Shown here: in pieces, positions 1-12,183 of the stretch
Layout of the letters: each line of letters begins with the position of its first letter
Numbering within the stretch: position 1 is the first letter of the stretch
Source: Trileptium ribeirensis
Taxonomy: Eukaryota > Nematoda > Enoplea > Enoplida > Thoracostomopsidae
Direction of reading: 5' to 3'
Length of the DNA stretch: 64,000 bases
Assembly (NCBI GenBank): GCA_030248225.1
Contig: JASANE010010126.1
Coordinates: 1-64,000 of the forward strand
Translations under genes and position numbers: made by a program
The notes under the pieces: model-generated
Seen by the model: only the letters and a program-made list of their open reading frames with translations
Databases searched by the model: none
Told to the model about the DNA's origin: nothing

Positions 1-3000
1 TCAATAAGGATATACGGCATTAAACCAACAATGGGTAATAAGTGAAATTTGCATACAACAGTTCACTGATAAAAGCGATTCGCATTTTTTATACGAAAAG
101 GCTTCACCGATACAACGATACACTGTATAACATACCGACAACCCCAAATATTATACGAAACAACCCAACAACGGATGCGAAACTCGACAAAATACATTTC
201 TATACATAGACGTGTCCGACGCGTTGCAGAATACCACTCCTCCTTTGGGTGTGCGAGAATCATAAAAAACAATATTATCGGTCCCGGCAACGGTTTTGTT
301 AGATATATAAATGAAAATCAGAATAACTGATATATATAAATATATATGTAATAACACATGTTTTTGTGCAGTTCTCGTGATTTGACATTTCCAAGGATTT
401 TCCTGTCAATGTGCCCTGCATGGTAAAAAAACCAGCAAAATAATCAAACTATTTTATATTTTCGTGTACCGTAATTTCGTTTTCTCAAATATATAAAAGG
501 TAAAATGCCTTGTCGCGAGGCGTTTTCTGTCTCTTGGCCAAGAATTAATTGCACACAATTTTCCTGAAAAGGATTATATAACTTAGCGCAAGCCCTTAAA
601 TGGAAAAAAACTTTGTAACAAAAAGTAGATAATATACAAGTGCATAACTTTGTAATAAACCTATAGTGGGGTGTGTTTGGATGTTTATACGTATATACTG
701 CATACGTCCATACAAAAATATATTCATAAAATGCAACTTTTTACAATCTGAAGCATAGCGTGAAAGTTAAAAAAGCAAAAAACGTCAAATTTTCCGGCGG
801 CCTACTCCAATCACGTCAGGAAGATGTCCCGAAGCAGCATTATTTGTAAAATCGGTCTTTCCCCTTGTCTCCCCAGCTACACCCCCAAAAGAAATGAACC
901 ACGTGCGGCAACATTAGTAGCATTATACAATTTTCATCTAAAAAAAATTTCGCATGTGTCCTCGGCACATTTGGCGTTCCTGCAGTTTACGCTTTTTGTA
1001 GCTCGTACTACATGATATATATGTAACAGGCCCGTTCCGGCCCGTCTTAACCTCCATCTCGAGACCAAAATTCAAACTGCGTTCTCAAATTAAAACCACG
1101 CAGAGGTTCGGGGACAAATTTCAGACACCGAAAGGTGGTTGCCTTGGCAACTGCATTGTGTATCGCTGTTGTTACCATGTCATTGATGTATATATATCGA
1201 TGCACATTCTGCCATTGCGTTATTCATCGCACGATTATCACACACACCGGGGAGCACGATAAATTCTCCTCCGAGGGGGAAAAAATTGTTACGATCGGAG
1301 AAGACCGAAATGCAGAGAGTACGCACTGGCTAGGACATAAAAAAACCCCTGAAACCGAACTCCACAAGGGGCCCCATGCGTCTCCATCGTGTTCAAAATT
1401 ATGATGTCCCGGGACGAGGAGGGAGGGATTTTTTTCTATTCTTAAAGGGGGATCGGAAAGTAATCGAAAAACCAATAAATTATCAATTTCACCCCTGGGT
1501 TCAAACTGAACTATAGCCTAATGGTCACCGAAAGGGTGAAATCGAATTGGGTTACCGGGGTTCCCGCAACACGGGGCGGGGCCGGTCATTTCGGTCTGTA
1601 TCGTCCAACGGTTCAGATTAAGGAAATGCCCCCAGCACCTCGTAGAGAATTTTTAGGGCTTTCGACCTCAAAACATCACAAATGGCCTAGGTTTTCCTGA
1701 CAGGTTCTGGGGGATGAACAGGTGAACATTCAGTCAGAGCCAAACCTAGCGTAAGTATTGGCTGTTAATTGAATGTTCACCTGTTCATCCCCAGAATATC
1801 TCAGGAAATCCTCCAGCAATTTGTGATGTTTTGGGCTCGTTCGAAAGCCCTAAAAATTCTCTACCAAAAAGTGCTCGGGGCATTTCCGGTTAATCTGAAC
1901 CGTTGGACGATTACGGGCCGATAAACAGGCCCGAGGTCCGTTATTTCCGAATATTCGGAAACTACCGTAACCCATTGATTTCAGCTTACTTTCGTGACCA
2001 TTAGGCTATAGTTCGCTTGAACCAGGTAAAGTTGATAGTCCTGGTTTCGATTACTTTCCGACCCTTTAAACTGTCAAATGCCTCCTATTCCCGGACGGTC
2101 ATAATTTTGAAACTTCGATGGAGACGCATGGGCTATTAGTCGAGTTCCGTTCGGGTTTTCTGTCCTAGCCAGTTAGATACTTTCCAACATTTTCGTCTTA
2201 CTGAGTTTAACCAAATGGGCGAAGCCGGTTTTCCTCGAGGATCTCTTGCGTCTCTCCACATATATATAATAATGGTGCAATAAATCACGCAATGGCAGAA
2301 TATACATCGATATATACATCAAAGACATAGTAACGAGCAGCGATACACAATGCAGTTGGCAGCGACCATGGCACCCTTCATCCTATTGAAATTTTATTCC
2401 CGAAACCTCTGCATGGTTTAATTTGAGACGCGTTTGGATAATTTTAGCGTCGAAATCTTGTAAAATAAACGTAATGGGCCGGAACGGCCCTGTTACATAT
2501 ATATCATGTAGCACAAGCTACAAAAGCATAAACTGCAGAACTCCCAATGTGCCAAGGACACATGCAAAGTTTTTTAAATGAAAATTGTATAATGCTACTA
2601 ATGTTGCACATGATTTATTTCTTTTGTAGCTGAGCTCCTTAGACAAGGGAAATCAGATTTTACAAATAATGCTGCTTAGTTACATCTTCATTTACGTGAT
2701 TGTTGTAGCACGGCAGAAAAATTGACGTTTTTTGCTTTGACTTTCACGCTATTGTTCAGTTGTAGAAAACTACATTTTATGAATATATTTGTATGAACGT
2801 ATAATATATACGTATAAACATAAACACACCAGTATAGTTATACAAAGTTATGCACTTGTATATTGTACTTTTACTACAAAGTTTTGCCATTTAAGGGCTT
2901 GCGCTAAGTTATAATCCTTTAGGAAATATATAAATTAATTCTTGGGCCAAGACAGGAACGCCTCGCGACAGCATTTTACCCTTTATATGTCTAAAACAAA

Positions 3001-3610
3001 ATCACATTACACGAAATTGTGGTAGTTTGATTTGCTGATTTTTTTACCATGCAGGGCACATTAGATGACAATCCCTTGAAATATAATCACGAGACTGCAC
3101 AAAACATGTGTTATTACATATATTTATATATATATTTAGGGATCTGATTTCATTATATATGTAACAGGACCGTTCCCGCCCCGATACGAGTGTTTTTATG
3201 ATTCTCGCACCCAAAGTCGTACTGGGACACGTCGACACATGGGTCACGTCCATCTATAAAAATGTATTTTGTACCTTTCTTTATGAATCGTTTCGTATAA
3301 AAATGTCGTATGTTATCAGTGCATCGTTGTATCAATGAACCGTTTCGTATAAAATTGTCGTATGTTATCAGTGCATCGTCGTATCAGTGAACCGTTTGGT
3401 ATAAAAATGCCGCATGTCATCAGTGTATCGTTGTATCAGTGAACCGTTTCGTATAAAAATGCCGCATGTTATCAGTGCATCGTTGTATCAGTGAACCGTT
3501 TTGCATAAAAATGCCGTAATTTAATAGTGAATCGCTTTTATCAGTGAACTGTTGTATAGATTTCACTTATTACCATTGTTCGTTTTAATGCCGTATATGC
3601 TTATTCGAGT
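1..3610. mobile_element. Giant diverged palindrome (foldback-like element)
   Basis: The two halves are reverse complements of each other. The start (AATGGGTAATAAGTGAAATT, about 30) pairs with about 3550-3580, the CCCTGCATGGTAAAAAAACC segment near 415 pairs with about 3040, and the motif AGGCCCGTTCCGGCCCGT near 1029 pairs with about 2477-2495. The arms meet almost at a point: GGATGAACAGGTGAACATTC (from 1711) pairs with 1773-1792, leaving a loop of about 40 nt that itself contains AGCCAA/TTGGCT. The arms differ by many substitutions and small indels, so this is an old structure and not an assembly echo. The left arm is cut by the window edge. No transposase is readable. The right arm is longer because of a tandem repeat at 3280-3545. 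A foldback or long-TIR non-autonomous transposon is the simplest reading. Confidence 0.8.
3280..3545 (+). repeat. Tandem repeat of about 60 bp
   Basis: About four and a half units carry the phrases GTGAACCGTTTCGTATAAAA, ATGCCG and TTATCAGTGCATCGTTGTATC. The matching part of the left palindrome arm (about 60-150) holds only one or two degenerate units, so the array expanded in the right arm after the two arms formed, or shrank in the left. Confidence 0.8.
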
Positions 3611-5054
3611 AGCCTTTGCTTTATTTGCCGAATTCCTACCGGGACGAGTGTTTCGATCCGAACAAATTAGGGGAAATTATGCCGTTTCAACCGACTTGCA
3701 AGGCTGGACGCTGAGCCCCGCACTGACAGAAAATGAGAATCACGCAGAATCCCAACCAATCGCCACTAAACGTTAAATCCTTGACGATTAGGTCTGTCCG
3801 GGAATAGGAGGCCCCTGGCTGCACGTTCAAATTAACAAGTAGAAAAGGAAAAATATCAAAATTACCTAATTATAGCTGTGTACTAAGCAATAGTCACGGG
3901 AAATTACAAGCGGCAACCAGTTAAACTTACACTAACGGTAGCTTTCGAGCTTACACAGGATGACGGATACCGGGTTAATTTGATGGCACGCACCCGTCTA
4001 GTGCAACATGATCCTGAAATAGCCGGATCACGCCGGTAGAAATGTTCGGAGGACTTTAGTTAGGGATCAAATTGCCCCGGACAATGCGAAGATCGCGCCC
4101 TTAACGCGACACGATCACCGCTACTTACGCTAAGTTAGGTGGTCGCGAAAAGAACCGGACTGACACCTTTTACTGTTATGTACGTGTATATGTATATGTA
4201 TATATAATTAGCTATAGGTATTCATGTGTTATGCTGACGTGTACGTACTAGGCCTTTATGCTTTCCTTCGTCACCCGGAACATCTTTCCCTGGGCATAGC
4301 CCAGGCCGACTGGTCTTTTCGCCCTATTATTCCGCCGTAACATGTCTTGGTAAGACTCCCCCACCTCTGTATCCTCGTTGTTGCACCCTATTTCTGAATT
4401 GGTGCTTGTGACCCCTCATTTAGCTCATCTCACCTGGATAAATTCAACAATGTACGTTGGACCCCCGTCAGAATCTCCGCTGACCCGCTGTGGTCACTCG
4501 AAGGTGTCCAAATTTCTGCTACCCACCAGTCGTGGGCACAGATAATCTGAGATTTTCCTCTCAATTCTAAAACGGGCGAGACGTCTCCAATAATTCCCGG
4601 CGAGTCTCCGGCCGGCGCCCCGTTAACCCGGGACGGCCGATGAAAACGCTCCCACCATTGTCGTCTCTCTCCCTAAATGCAATGATTTTAGTACTCTTCT
4701 AACGCCTGCTCCAACAGGGATATCACCCTCATTCGAATCGCTACCTGATGGAGAGCCCAACGATGCCCGGCGGGCGTTACCGATACCCAACCGTTAAGGC
4801 GGCAGAGCCTGCTAAACCCCCCTATATTTATATATGTCCGGACCAAGTCGTGGGTCCCGACCCAATAATAACCTCATGTTTGGTACCGATCGACCCCACT
4901 ATTCGTACTGGGACTGAATCTAACCCCAAGCCCTCGAAAATCCCCCGGGATTCCCCTTGTCCCGCTTCCCTTCCCATGCCTTCTTCGTGTCCTCGCTGTA
5001 CTTTTGTTTTCTTGTCCTCGTTCTCTCTCTAACCGACGTTTTTGGTCGGCCGCT

Positions 5055-5077
5055 TTTGTTGTTGTTGTTGTTGTTGC
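5055..5077 (+). repeat. (TTG)n microsatellite
   Basis: Seven or so consecutive TTG/TTGC units are followed by about 150 bp of GT- and TA-rich simple sequence, including TGTGTGTAG and ATATATATTATG runs. Confidence 0.8.
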
Positions 5078-7721
5078 TGTGCTGTAAGTATGTGTTTATC
5101 CTGAGCGACCTTTCTGTCGCTCTGGACGCCGCCGTGTCTAATGTGTGTAGTGCGTGTTTGTATATGTGTATTTGTGTGTGTAGACATATATGTTTATATA
5201 TATTATGTTGATATGTATGTATTGTACACATATATATAGGGACAGAACCACCATCGGACGGACGGGGACACGACATACAAAATGCGTTAAAATTCAAGAG
5301 TTTTAAGGACGGACTGGATGCGGACGGACAACGAGGTATTTTTGGGGGCCTGCGGCTCTAGGGCCCTGAGAGGGCCCCTGACGCAGTTAAAGATTTATTA
5401 GGGTCTGCTCTGCCTCTGGCCGTGAGAAGAGCTTATTCCCTTAATCGGTTCCCCCAGCGAGACATTGAATCTTAGGTAGTCCCATGAAAATTTCATATAA
5501 GCTTGATTTTTCTTTATGCTTTAAGATGTCCTCATGAGCGAGGGTCATCTTCCAAGTCATATTTAGCTTAATTAGGAGGGCGGAACGGCGAAAACCACAA
5601 AGGCTGAGTCCATCGCCGTCGAGTTGAGATGGGCTGGCAAGAACAAACAATCGAAAGATGAGGAGATTGTCACGCTAATTGGGGTTGAAGAAGGAAATTG
5701 CTTGACCCGTAAGTCATCGTTAGTGGTTCAAAATAAGCGGGGACCGGAAGCCGTCTGAATGTTGTGAGTTTAGGATCCGATTTCGCTGAATACCCGGCGA
5801 TAATTACGGGAAATTGAGACTTCAGAGTTTGGATTTCATGAGAAAATCGGGGTAAAAGTCGCAGATAGTGGACCTTCGACTACTCGGAGGGTTCAAACTT
5901 GGTGTCGGCAAATTTGATTGAAGCCGACTCTCCCTAAGGACATCGACGGCTGACGGTAGCTGTCAAATTTGAACTTTCCGGAAGTGTCCCCAATTGGACG
6001 ACGAGGGAAGACCTAAAAAGTGGGCGGACGACGACGAACGACGATTGAGTGGCGACAAAATCGCCATCCCACAACATGGGCGAAAATTTTGAAGCGACGA
6101 CTAACGCGTCGACTCGTCGAATCAGTTGGACTTCGACAGCGCGGAGTTGGGTCGACTTTACTGACCGGCTCCGACGCATTATTTTTGCGTTCACAGATTT
6201 CATGTAGCTCTGGTTTTTCGCTTTTCGCTTTTGCTTCTGATCGACTCGATGGACGAAAGATTTCCGCGTTAGTACACACCTCGCGAAGGGGGTTCAGCGA
6301 TTGTTGCCCCAAGGATCAACGTTCGTAAGTATGAGGAAGGTCTGGTGATTGCAGGGGTTTAGTTTCCCTGCCAATTGAAAAATAACAGGCCGTTCGTTTA
6401 GATACCCTTTGAATGTAGCGCGCCCCTCGCACATAGGTAGAAACATTCTCGTCCGGGTTCTAACCCACCCAGCCCCCACAGAAATGCTACGCACAACCTT
6501 ATCTGGAATCAATCTTTAATGTCGAGTTCCGATGCAGGAGGTATTAGGCGATTTACGGTACACCCGCACAGAGCATTGTGAGGACTGATCAACCAATTCG
6601 AAGTCTTTCTGATTCCCCGTGGTCTTAGGTAGGGCACACCAAAATGGACGCTTCTCGTCCAGGTTTTACATGACTTGCTGCTTTTGAGTTAGGGTTGTCG
6701 AATATTCCTGAGCCGACCACGGTAAAATTTTCTTGAACGTGCACGCCACAGAAATAGGGACTTGTTCAATGGTTTGCTACTATGGTTTCCAAATTTGTAG
6801 CGTAGTGGATTGTTCAATGCTCATGCCGTGTTTGGGCTTGAACAGAAACGCAGATTAGGGACGGAGGACTAGCCTCTGTCGGGCTTTAGGAAGCCCTTAA
6901 AATTTCTTTATTCTACTGAGCTAAGAAAATTGGGGACACAAAAGATTGAACAAATTCTAGGCATTGAAGCTTGAGCTTAAGGTGTTTGCTGTTTACGCGG
7001 AATGCTGTCTAGGGATCGTCTCGGTTTGATTGCTTGACCCTGGTTTTAGAGCGTTTAGGTGAACCTGGTAGGCATCTTATTCGAACACAAACTTCATTAG
7101 GACGACTGACCGGAGAAATACTAGATGACTGTCCTGACCACAGTATGATCAAAAAAGGAGCTGGAGGGACAAGGCCCCCAGCCGTTCAAAATTTCGTCAA
7201 CCCCGTTTGGTGCCGCGAACGCTCCGTTTGGTGGTGATACACCAGTTTCAAGCCCCAAAAGACCACTTTAATAAAACAATTAAGTTCGTTTGCCAGTGTT
7301 CACCATTGTACAATGACATGGTCTTCTCTCGAAGCCAATGTCCAAAAAAAGAAGCATCGTTAAATAAACTGACAGCAAGCCCTCGTTCCATAACTCCTTA
7401 GTGCTCTTGCGGGAGAAACCCTTCGTGTTCCCGCCGTCAATAGAATACTTATTCCCTATATATAGAAAACTAGTTGTTCTCCGACGCCAAAATAGAAACT
7501 AGCGGACTCGCTCCGCCTTAGGCCCCACCGGCGATGCATCCCTTCTTTTTGGCGAGTTGGCCGCTCTTGCGCACTCGCTCTACCCATTTTTCCCCCAAAC
7601 CGAGCTAGCCCCCAACCCCGTTTTCTTTTTTGAAGCGAATTTAGTTTAGCCAAATTTACTATTTATCAGAGTTGCCCGTTGCTTTTCCCGTGTACGACCA
7701 TGCTTTAGTTTTGCTCTGTTT

Positions 7722-7803
7722 TGCCCTGCAGAAGATTCGATCCTACACGGGGAAATTAAGCCCGCTGCAAAATCCTATGTATTAACCATTCAGCCACAAA
7801 CAC
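7722..7803 (-). other. tRNA-like pseudogene or SINE head (weak)
   Basis: On the minus strand an A-box-like TGGCTGAATGG is followed about 50 nt later by a B-box-like GGATCGAATC. The spacing fits a tRNA with a long variable arm, and GGGCTTAATTTCCCC could be that arm. The acceptor and T stems pair poorly, so this is not a working tRNA. It could be a tRNA-derived SINE fragment or chance. Confidence 0.25.
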
Positions 7804-9600
7804 ATGGTAACATCGACTATTATGTCGATGCTAACTCAACTGCACTACAGTGCAATTGAGACACTGCAACAATGCAGTGTACGAGAAAAATACCTCCGAT
7901 AGAGAGAGGAAAAGAGAAAACAACCAAAGAGAAAAGAAAAGACGCGGACGCGTCTGGAACCGACCGCCCCGTACGACCGTAGTTTTGAAACGATCCTAAG
8001 GTTAGGAAATGAGACCTGACGACCATCCGGCAAGGTGTGTACGATCCGAAAAACGTGCCCCACCATGCCCCTATGAGAATGACGGCTGAGGAAACAAATA
8101 AATGTTAGGTAACCGGGCTCACCCCTGGGGGCGGCCCCGTAAATTGCCTAGGAGGCGTATAGTGCTATGTAGCACCACGTCCGCGTCCCACTTGCCTGAA
8201 TCCGATGAATTATTCTACCCCCTTCTTCTCTTGCTTCCCTTTCGGTCAGTCGTACTGCTAGGTAGGTAAGGTCGCCAGTTACCATAGAATGAACCCAAGT
8301 ATAGGTAGTATAGCGAATGTATCGCTAGGGTAAATTATTCGGCGCTCCTCGTGACACTCTGGCGCCGGCGGTGCTCTGAGTACCGATCAGGCTGTGCTAT
8401 AGAGCTCGCATAGTCAGATTCGGCCACCGCTTTCCCCCGTAGCAACGCCTAATGTCCGTCGCTGTGTGTAATTACTGGTCACTCGAGGTGGCACGTTTTA
8501 AGGAGCAATTTTCGAAGCATTCTAGGGCCCCTGCTTTACAGGTCCATGGCTGAAAATACGCTAAAATTGAGCTGAAGCAGAGATAAGCGCTCCTAGTCCG
8601 CGTACGCGCGGGTGTCAGCACGCTCCGTCCCTAGTTGCCCCCCTAACGCCCTGCGCCCTATGGCCTAACGAGCCAGAGCAATGGTCACGAGTACTGCCAA
8701 GCTTCCTGCGCTGATACACTTAACTCTAAACAATAAGTGATAGGAAACACTCGTCCCGATGGTAAATTTTAATCATGTTAATAAACTTTGTATCGTTATC
8801 ACCGAGTACAGTCTGAATTCATACCGAGACGATAGGAGCTTACTGGTTTGTCCGTTCGGACGAGCAGGCACTGCCCGCCACGGCTTGTGGGCGAGAATGT
8901 CTCAAGCATTGACGTGCAGGGCCTTCTGTCAGTTTGTTTAACTAATGGAATCAAGGAGTAAAAGTTCTAGAAGTTGGCTCTCGAATTACCCCTATGCTTC
9001 CGCTAGCTCAAAAATTTCACTGGGGACTTTCCTAAACACGTTACTTCGACTAGACAAATGTCGCACTCGTATCATCCTTAGCACTCAGGATCCGGTGCGC
9101 CTAGAAAGCAGGTCACGTCGATGACCTTCCGACATTAAACTTTCAGGGATTGTTGGAACCCTGTGAGGGCCACATAGGTTACAATCCTCTAGCACGGAGT
9201 ATACTAGGATATAAACTAGACAACAGACTAAGCTTCAATCTTCTAGAACAATTTCCACATTGTACTTCAACTTTCGACATAATTAAATTGAACTAAACAA
9301 CTTCCGATGAGTCTAGGATAGGGAACAACGGCTAAGCTCCATGACCTGTGAGCAGGTGTCGGTGCTAGCCTACCTCGGGACCTCAGCAATCATACCAGAT
9401 GCTAGACACTTGTGCAACCAATCGGGCGGTGTCCAAACACAACCTGTGAAGCGCGCCTGCGGCCTGCTAAGCTCAGTAGCTTCTTGGGTCTGACCAAGAA
9501 TAGGATTAGAACCTTCAAAATTCGCGGACCGCCCTTGAGGTTACGATAGCCAGGGTCGTATGGGCATAGTGTTAGGAAGTTGCGCCATGCAGCTGCGTCC

Positions 9601-11590
9601 CGTTATTACATATATATCATAATTAAAAAGAACATAATTATGAAGGTTTTATTCATGCTAGCTGGGTATTCACCATTCACATTAGTGAACATGAATCTTT
9701 ATTCAACATGAAACTTTATTAATATGAATATTAAAATAGTAAAGCTATCTTAGCCATAACAATTTGCACATTTTTGCAGAAAGTGATCTATTGTTATTAT
9801 TTAGTAGGTTTGTGCAGTCTAAAATAAGCAAATAGTACATTATAATAAGCAAACGAGAAATTATATTAAACAAATAAACATTGTTTGGAAGTATAATCAT
9901 GATATAAACGATTTGTTTCAGCTACGAAACAGGGAAATCTTTATAATAATTTTGGTGAAACTTATTTACCTAAAAATCGTTTACTAACAGGAGGAAATAG
10001 TGTAGCCGTGTAGGTTGCGATAACAGCGGTTGAAAGAGGATTGAAATATTTGTTTTAACTTCATAATAAATTTAATCTTAAATAAGGACAACTCGAAAAT
10101 TTATGTAACACTAAATGTTTCGAAACAAAGCACGAATTCTTTCGAATAGCGTTTACCACTTTTTCTATAAAGGGAGGCAACCCCAACGCAAACTAATTCT
10201 TTTAGATATAATCCCTGCCATTGTAATCGCAATCCGAGCACGCCCTATTATCTGTACTGCTATACAAAAACATGGAAAGATTTCACGCCGCATGTTGTTT
10301 ATTTATTATTGTTTTTCTTTAACACAGATTAGTCTGCACCACAATTTATATTTATTGCTGGATTCATATAATATATGTGCTCAGAACCACGTTCATTCGT
10401 TAAAAGTTTATATGAATTATTTACTGAAGAATTACAAAACATTAAATGCCCAGCGTGTTCATAAATGCAGGTTTTTTAAATCGTGCTTAGATAATACACG
10501 ATTGCTTCATCGGCATTTGTTTCGCACCAGTCAGAACTTGAAATTTTGTTGGCTCTAGAAACTTGCACACATTTTACGAAATATTTATCAACCTCATTAC
10601 GCCTGTTGACAATGCTGTAGCGTTATGATTTTGTTTTCGGTTTTTTTCTGTGCAGAATATACATACAAAATACATCCATTAATACAAAATTAAGCTTAGG
10701 ATGCTTACTCTACCTTAATTTTTTTTGTACTTTTCGGCCTATGGGAACTCATACCTTTGGCTCAGCTAGTTTACCTTGTAGGTTCACTAGACTTATTTTT
10801 TTTGTAGTTTGAAAGCAATCATATATGTTCACCTTGTTGCTTCATTCGCATAGACTGATCTGTATATAGTGATACAGTTATATTTGTATTGATGCTACGA
10901 CCGTATTTCTGTGTTGAACATACGGTATGAATTAGCGGAAATATTAATTTTTATGACCTATTCTCTTGTACACATGTCCTTAGAAATATACTAAACAACT
11001 TAAAACTTACGTATTTTGTAATATACATTAAATCCAGAAATATATTCCTTTCGCGGGATGTTGATCTATAATACATCGACGGCAAAATTATAATAAATAA
11101 AAAACTTTATCATTTACCATTTGCAGGGCGTAGTTTATTTTTTGTACGTCTTGGTATAATGAGAATAATTTGTGTGTCACAGAAGTATAATCCTTTCACT
11201 GGTCTCATTTAACAGAAATATGAGATATTTCCATATTAAATAACATATTCCGCATACATGTGTATTTACCAAAATGTCATCATATGTTTACTTTAGAGAA
11301 CATATAAATTATAATATCCGCGATCCATGTTAAATAGATAAATTAACTATATGGTTATGACTTCTACCCAAACATAATCCAAGAAAAATTTCTGTCAAGG
11401 TATCATTGGGTTTTGTTTTATGTAAAATAGGAATACTATCGTAACTGAAATATGAAAATGGTTTTACATGGTTCAGAAAATTTTGCCAAAAAAAGCTCTA
11501 AAGAGACCTTATATGTACGACTATATTCACACGCATAAATATTGTATATATTTTCACATCATCACAACCCAGAATACATATTATAAAAAA
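9601..11590. other. AT-rich intergenic DNA; nothing recognised
   Basis: Low-complexity AT-rich sequence. A 147-codon open frame at 10115-10558 (plus) has no recognisable domain and a composition typical of AT-rich noncoding DNA, so I do not call it a gene. Confidence 0.5.
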
Positions 11591-11599
11591 TATGCAGAG

Positions 11600-11736
11600 A
11601 CACACAGGGACATTGCACCCCCTGTGTGTTTGTATTTGTGGAACTGTCACACGAGGATTAATTCCCCACGTGTGTGTTTTTATTACGAAAAACAAGAAAT
11701 AAAACGAAACTCACAGGGACATAAATTCTCCCTGTG
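11600..11736. other. Three successive hairpins with related stems
   Basis: Hairpin 1 (11600-11629) has a perfect 10-bp stem ACACACAGGG/CCCTGTGTGT with a 10-nt loop. Hairpin 2 (11648-11674) has stem CACACG/CGTGTG plus an inner GG/CC around ATTAATT. Hairpin 3 (11712-11736) has a perfect 8-bp stem CACAGGGA/TCCCTGTG. Hairpins 1 and 3 share CACAGGGACAT and CCCTGTG, so they look like copies. No promoter or terminator context is visible. The stems are symmetrical, so the strand is unknown. Confidence 0.65.
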
Positions 11737-11992
11737 GGCTATCTAGGGAAACCGCTTACAATAGAAAAGTTAGTACCGTTGGGTTTATAACATAGGTAAT
11801 GTAAAAAAATTTCTGTTGCGTTGAGAAGCTGAGTTTTTAAGATGACGTAGCAAATTTCACACTATAATGCAAAGGCACGTAACATAAAATGTGATGTATT
11901 AAAACTACATACGTAGGGTTCACTCGAGAAAACTATTTTTTACCATTTTTATACGGATTAACCTCTGAGAAACATATACACCCTATCAAAGT

Positions 11993-12027
11993 CGAACTGT
12001 ATGGCCACTAAACCGGAGCCCAGTTCG
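11993..12027. other. Stem-loop with conserved 20-nt loop, copy 1
   Basis: The 7-bp perfect stem CGAACTG/CAGTTCG encloses T plus ATGGCCACTAAACCGGAGCC. The same 20-nt loop recurs at 12158-12177 with a different but equally complementary stem. This is the pattern expected of a conserved RNA structure, or of a small hairpin element copied twice. I cannot name the family; it does not fit the hammerhead core. Confidence 0.65.
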
Positions 12028-12150
12028 CGAACAATTTGTTGATAAAGTACATGTTCAGTTTTCACGAAAATAGGTGCAAGTTTGAGAGAATCCCAGGGTA
12101 TTTTAAAATCCATTATTACCCTATCGAGGACAAGATGCACTCCATACACG

Positions 12151-12183
12151 CGGCTAGATGGCCACTAAACCGGAGCCTAGCCG
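12151..12183. other. Stem-loop with conserved 20-nt loop, copy 2
   Basis: The 7-bp perfect stem CGGCTAG/CTAGCCG encloses ATGGCCACTAAACCGGAGC. The loop is identical to copy 1, 158 nt upstream, while the stem sequence has changed on both sides and still pairs. A shared CCCTATC lies upstream of each copy (11981 and 12119). Confidence 0.65.

Larger units (their letters stand above)
3611..9600. other. Gene-poor stretch of higher GC; nothing coding recognised
   Basis: This stretch is visibly richer in G and C than the AT-rich DNA on both sides. Stops occur in all frames, and the longest open frames (about 60-125 codons) resemble no family I know. It includes a (TTG)n tract at about 5055-5077 on a GT/TA-rich background up to 5240, and purine-rich runs near 7900-7950. 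It may be a decayed large element inserted between the palindrome and the AT-rich region. I could not find matching ends. Confidence 0.4.

Noticed and set aside
4748..5297. Open frames of 94-125 codons around the TTG run
   Set aside because: Overlapping frames on both strands over simple repeats; no recognisable protein.
3160..9615. A single large transposon from TGTAACAGGACCG to ATTACATATATATC
   Set aside because: The left motif is inside the palindrome arm and pairs with the other arm, so it is not an element edge here; the right motif matches too weakly.
10115..10558. 147-codon open frame on plus
   Set aside because: No domain, AT-rich noncoding-like composition, no start context or neighbour support.
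11993..12183. Hammerhead ribozyme or retrozyme
   Set aside because: The conserved CTGATGA and GAAA core is absent on both strands; left as an unknown structured motif.
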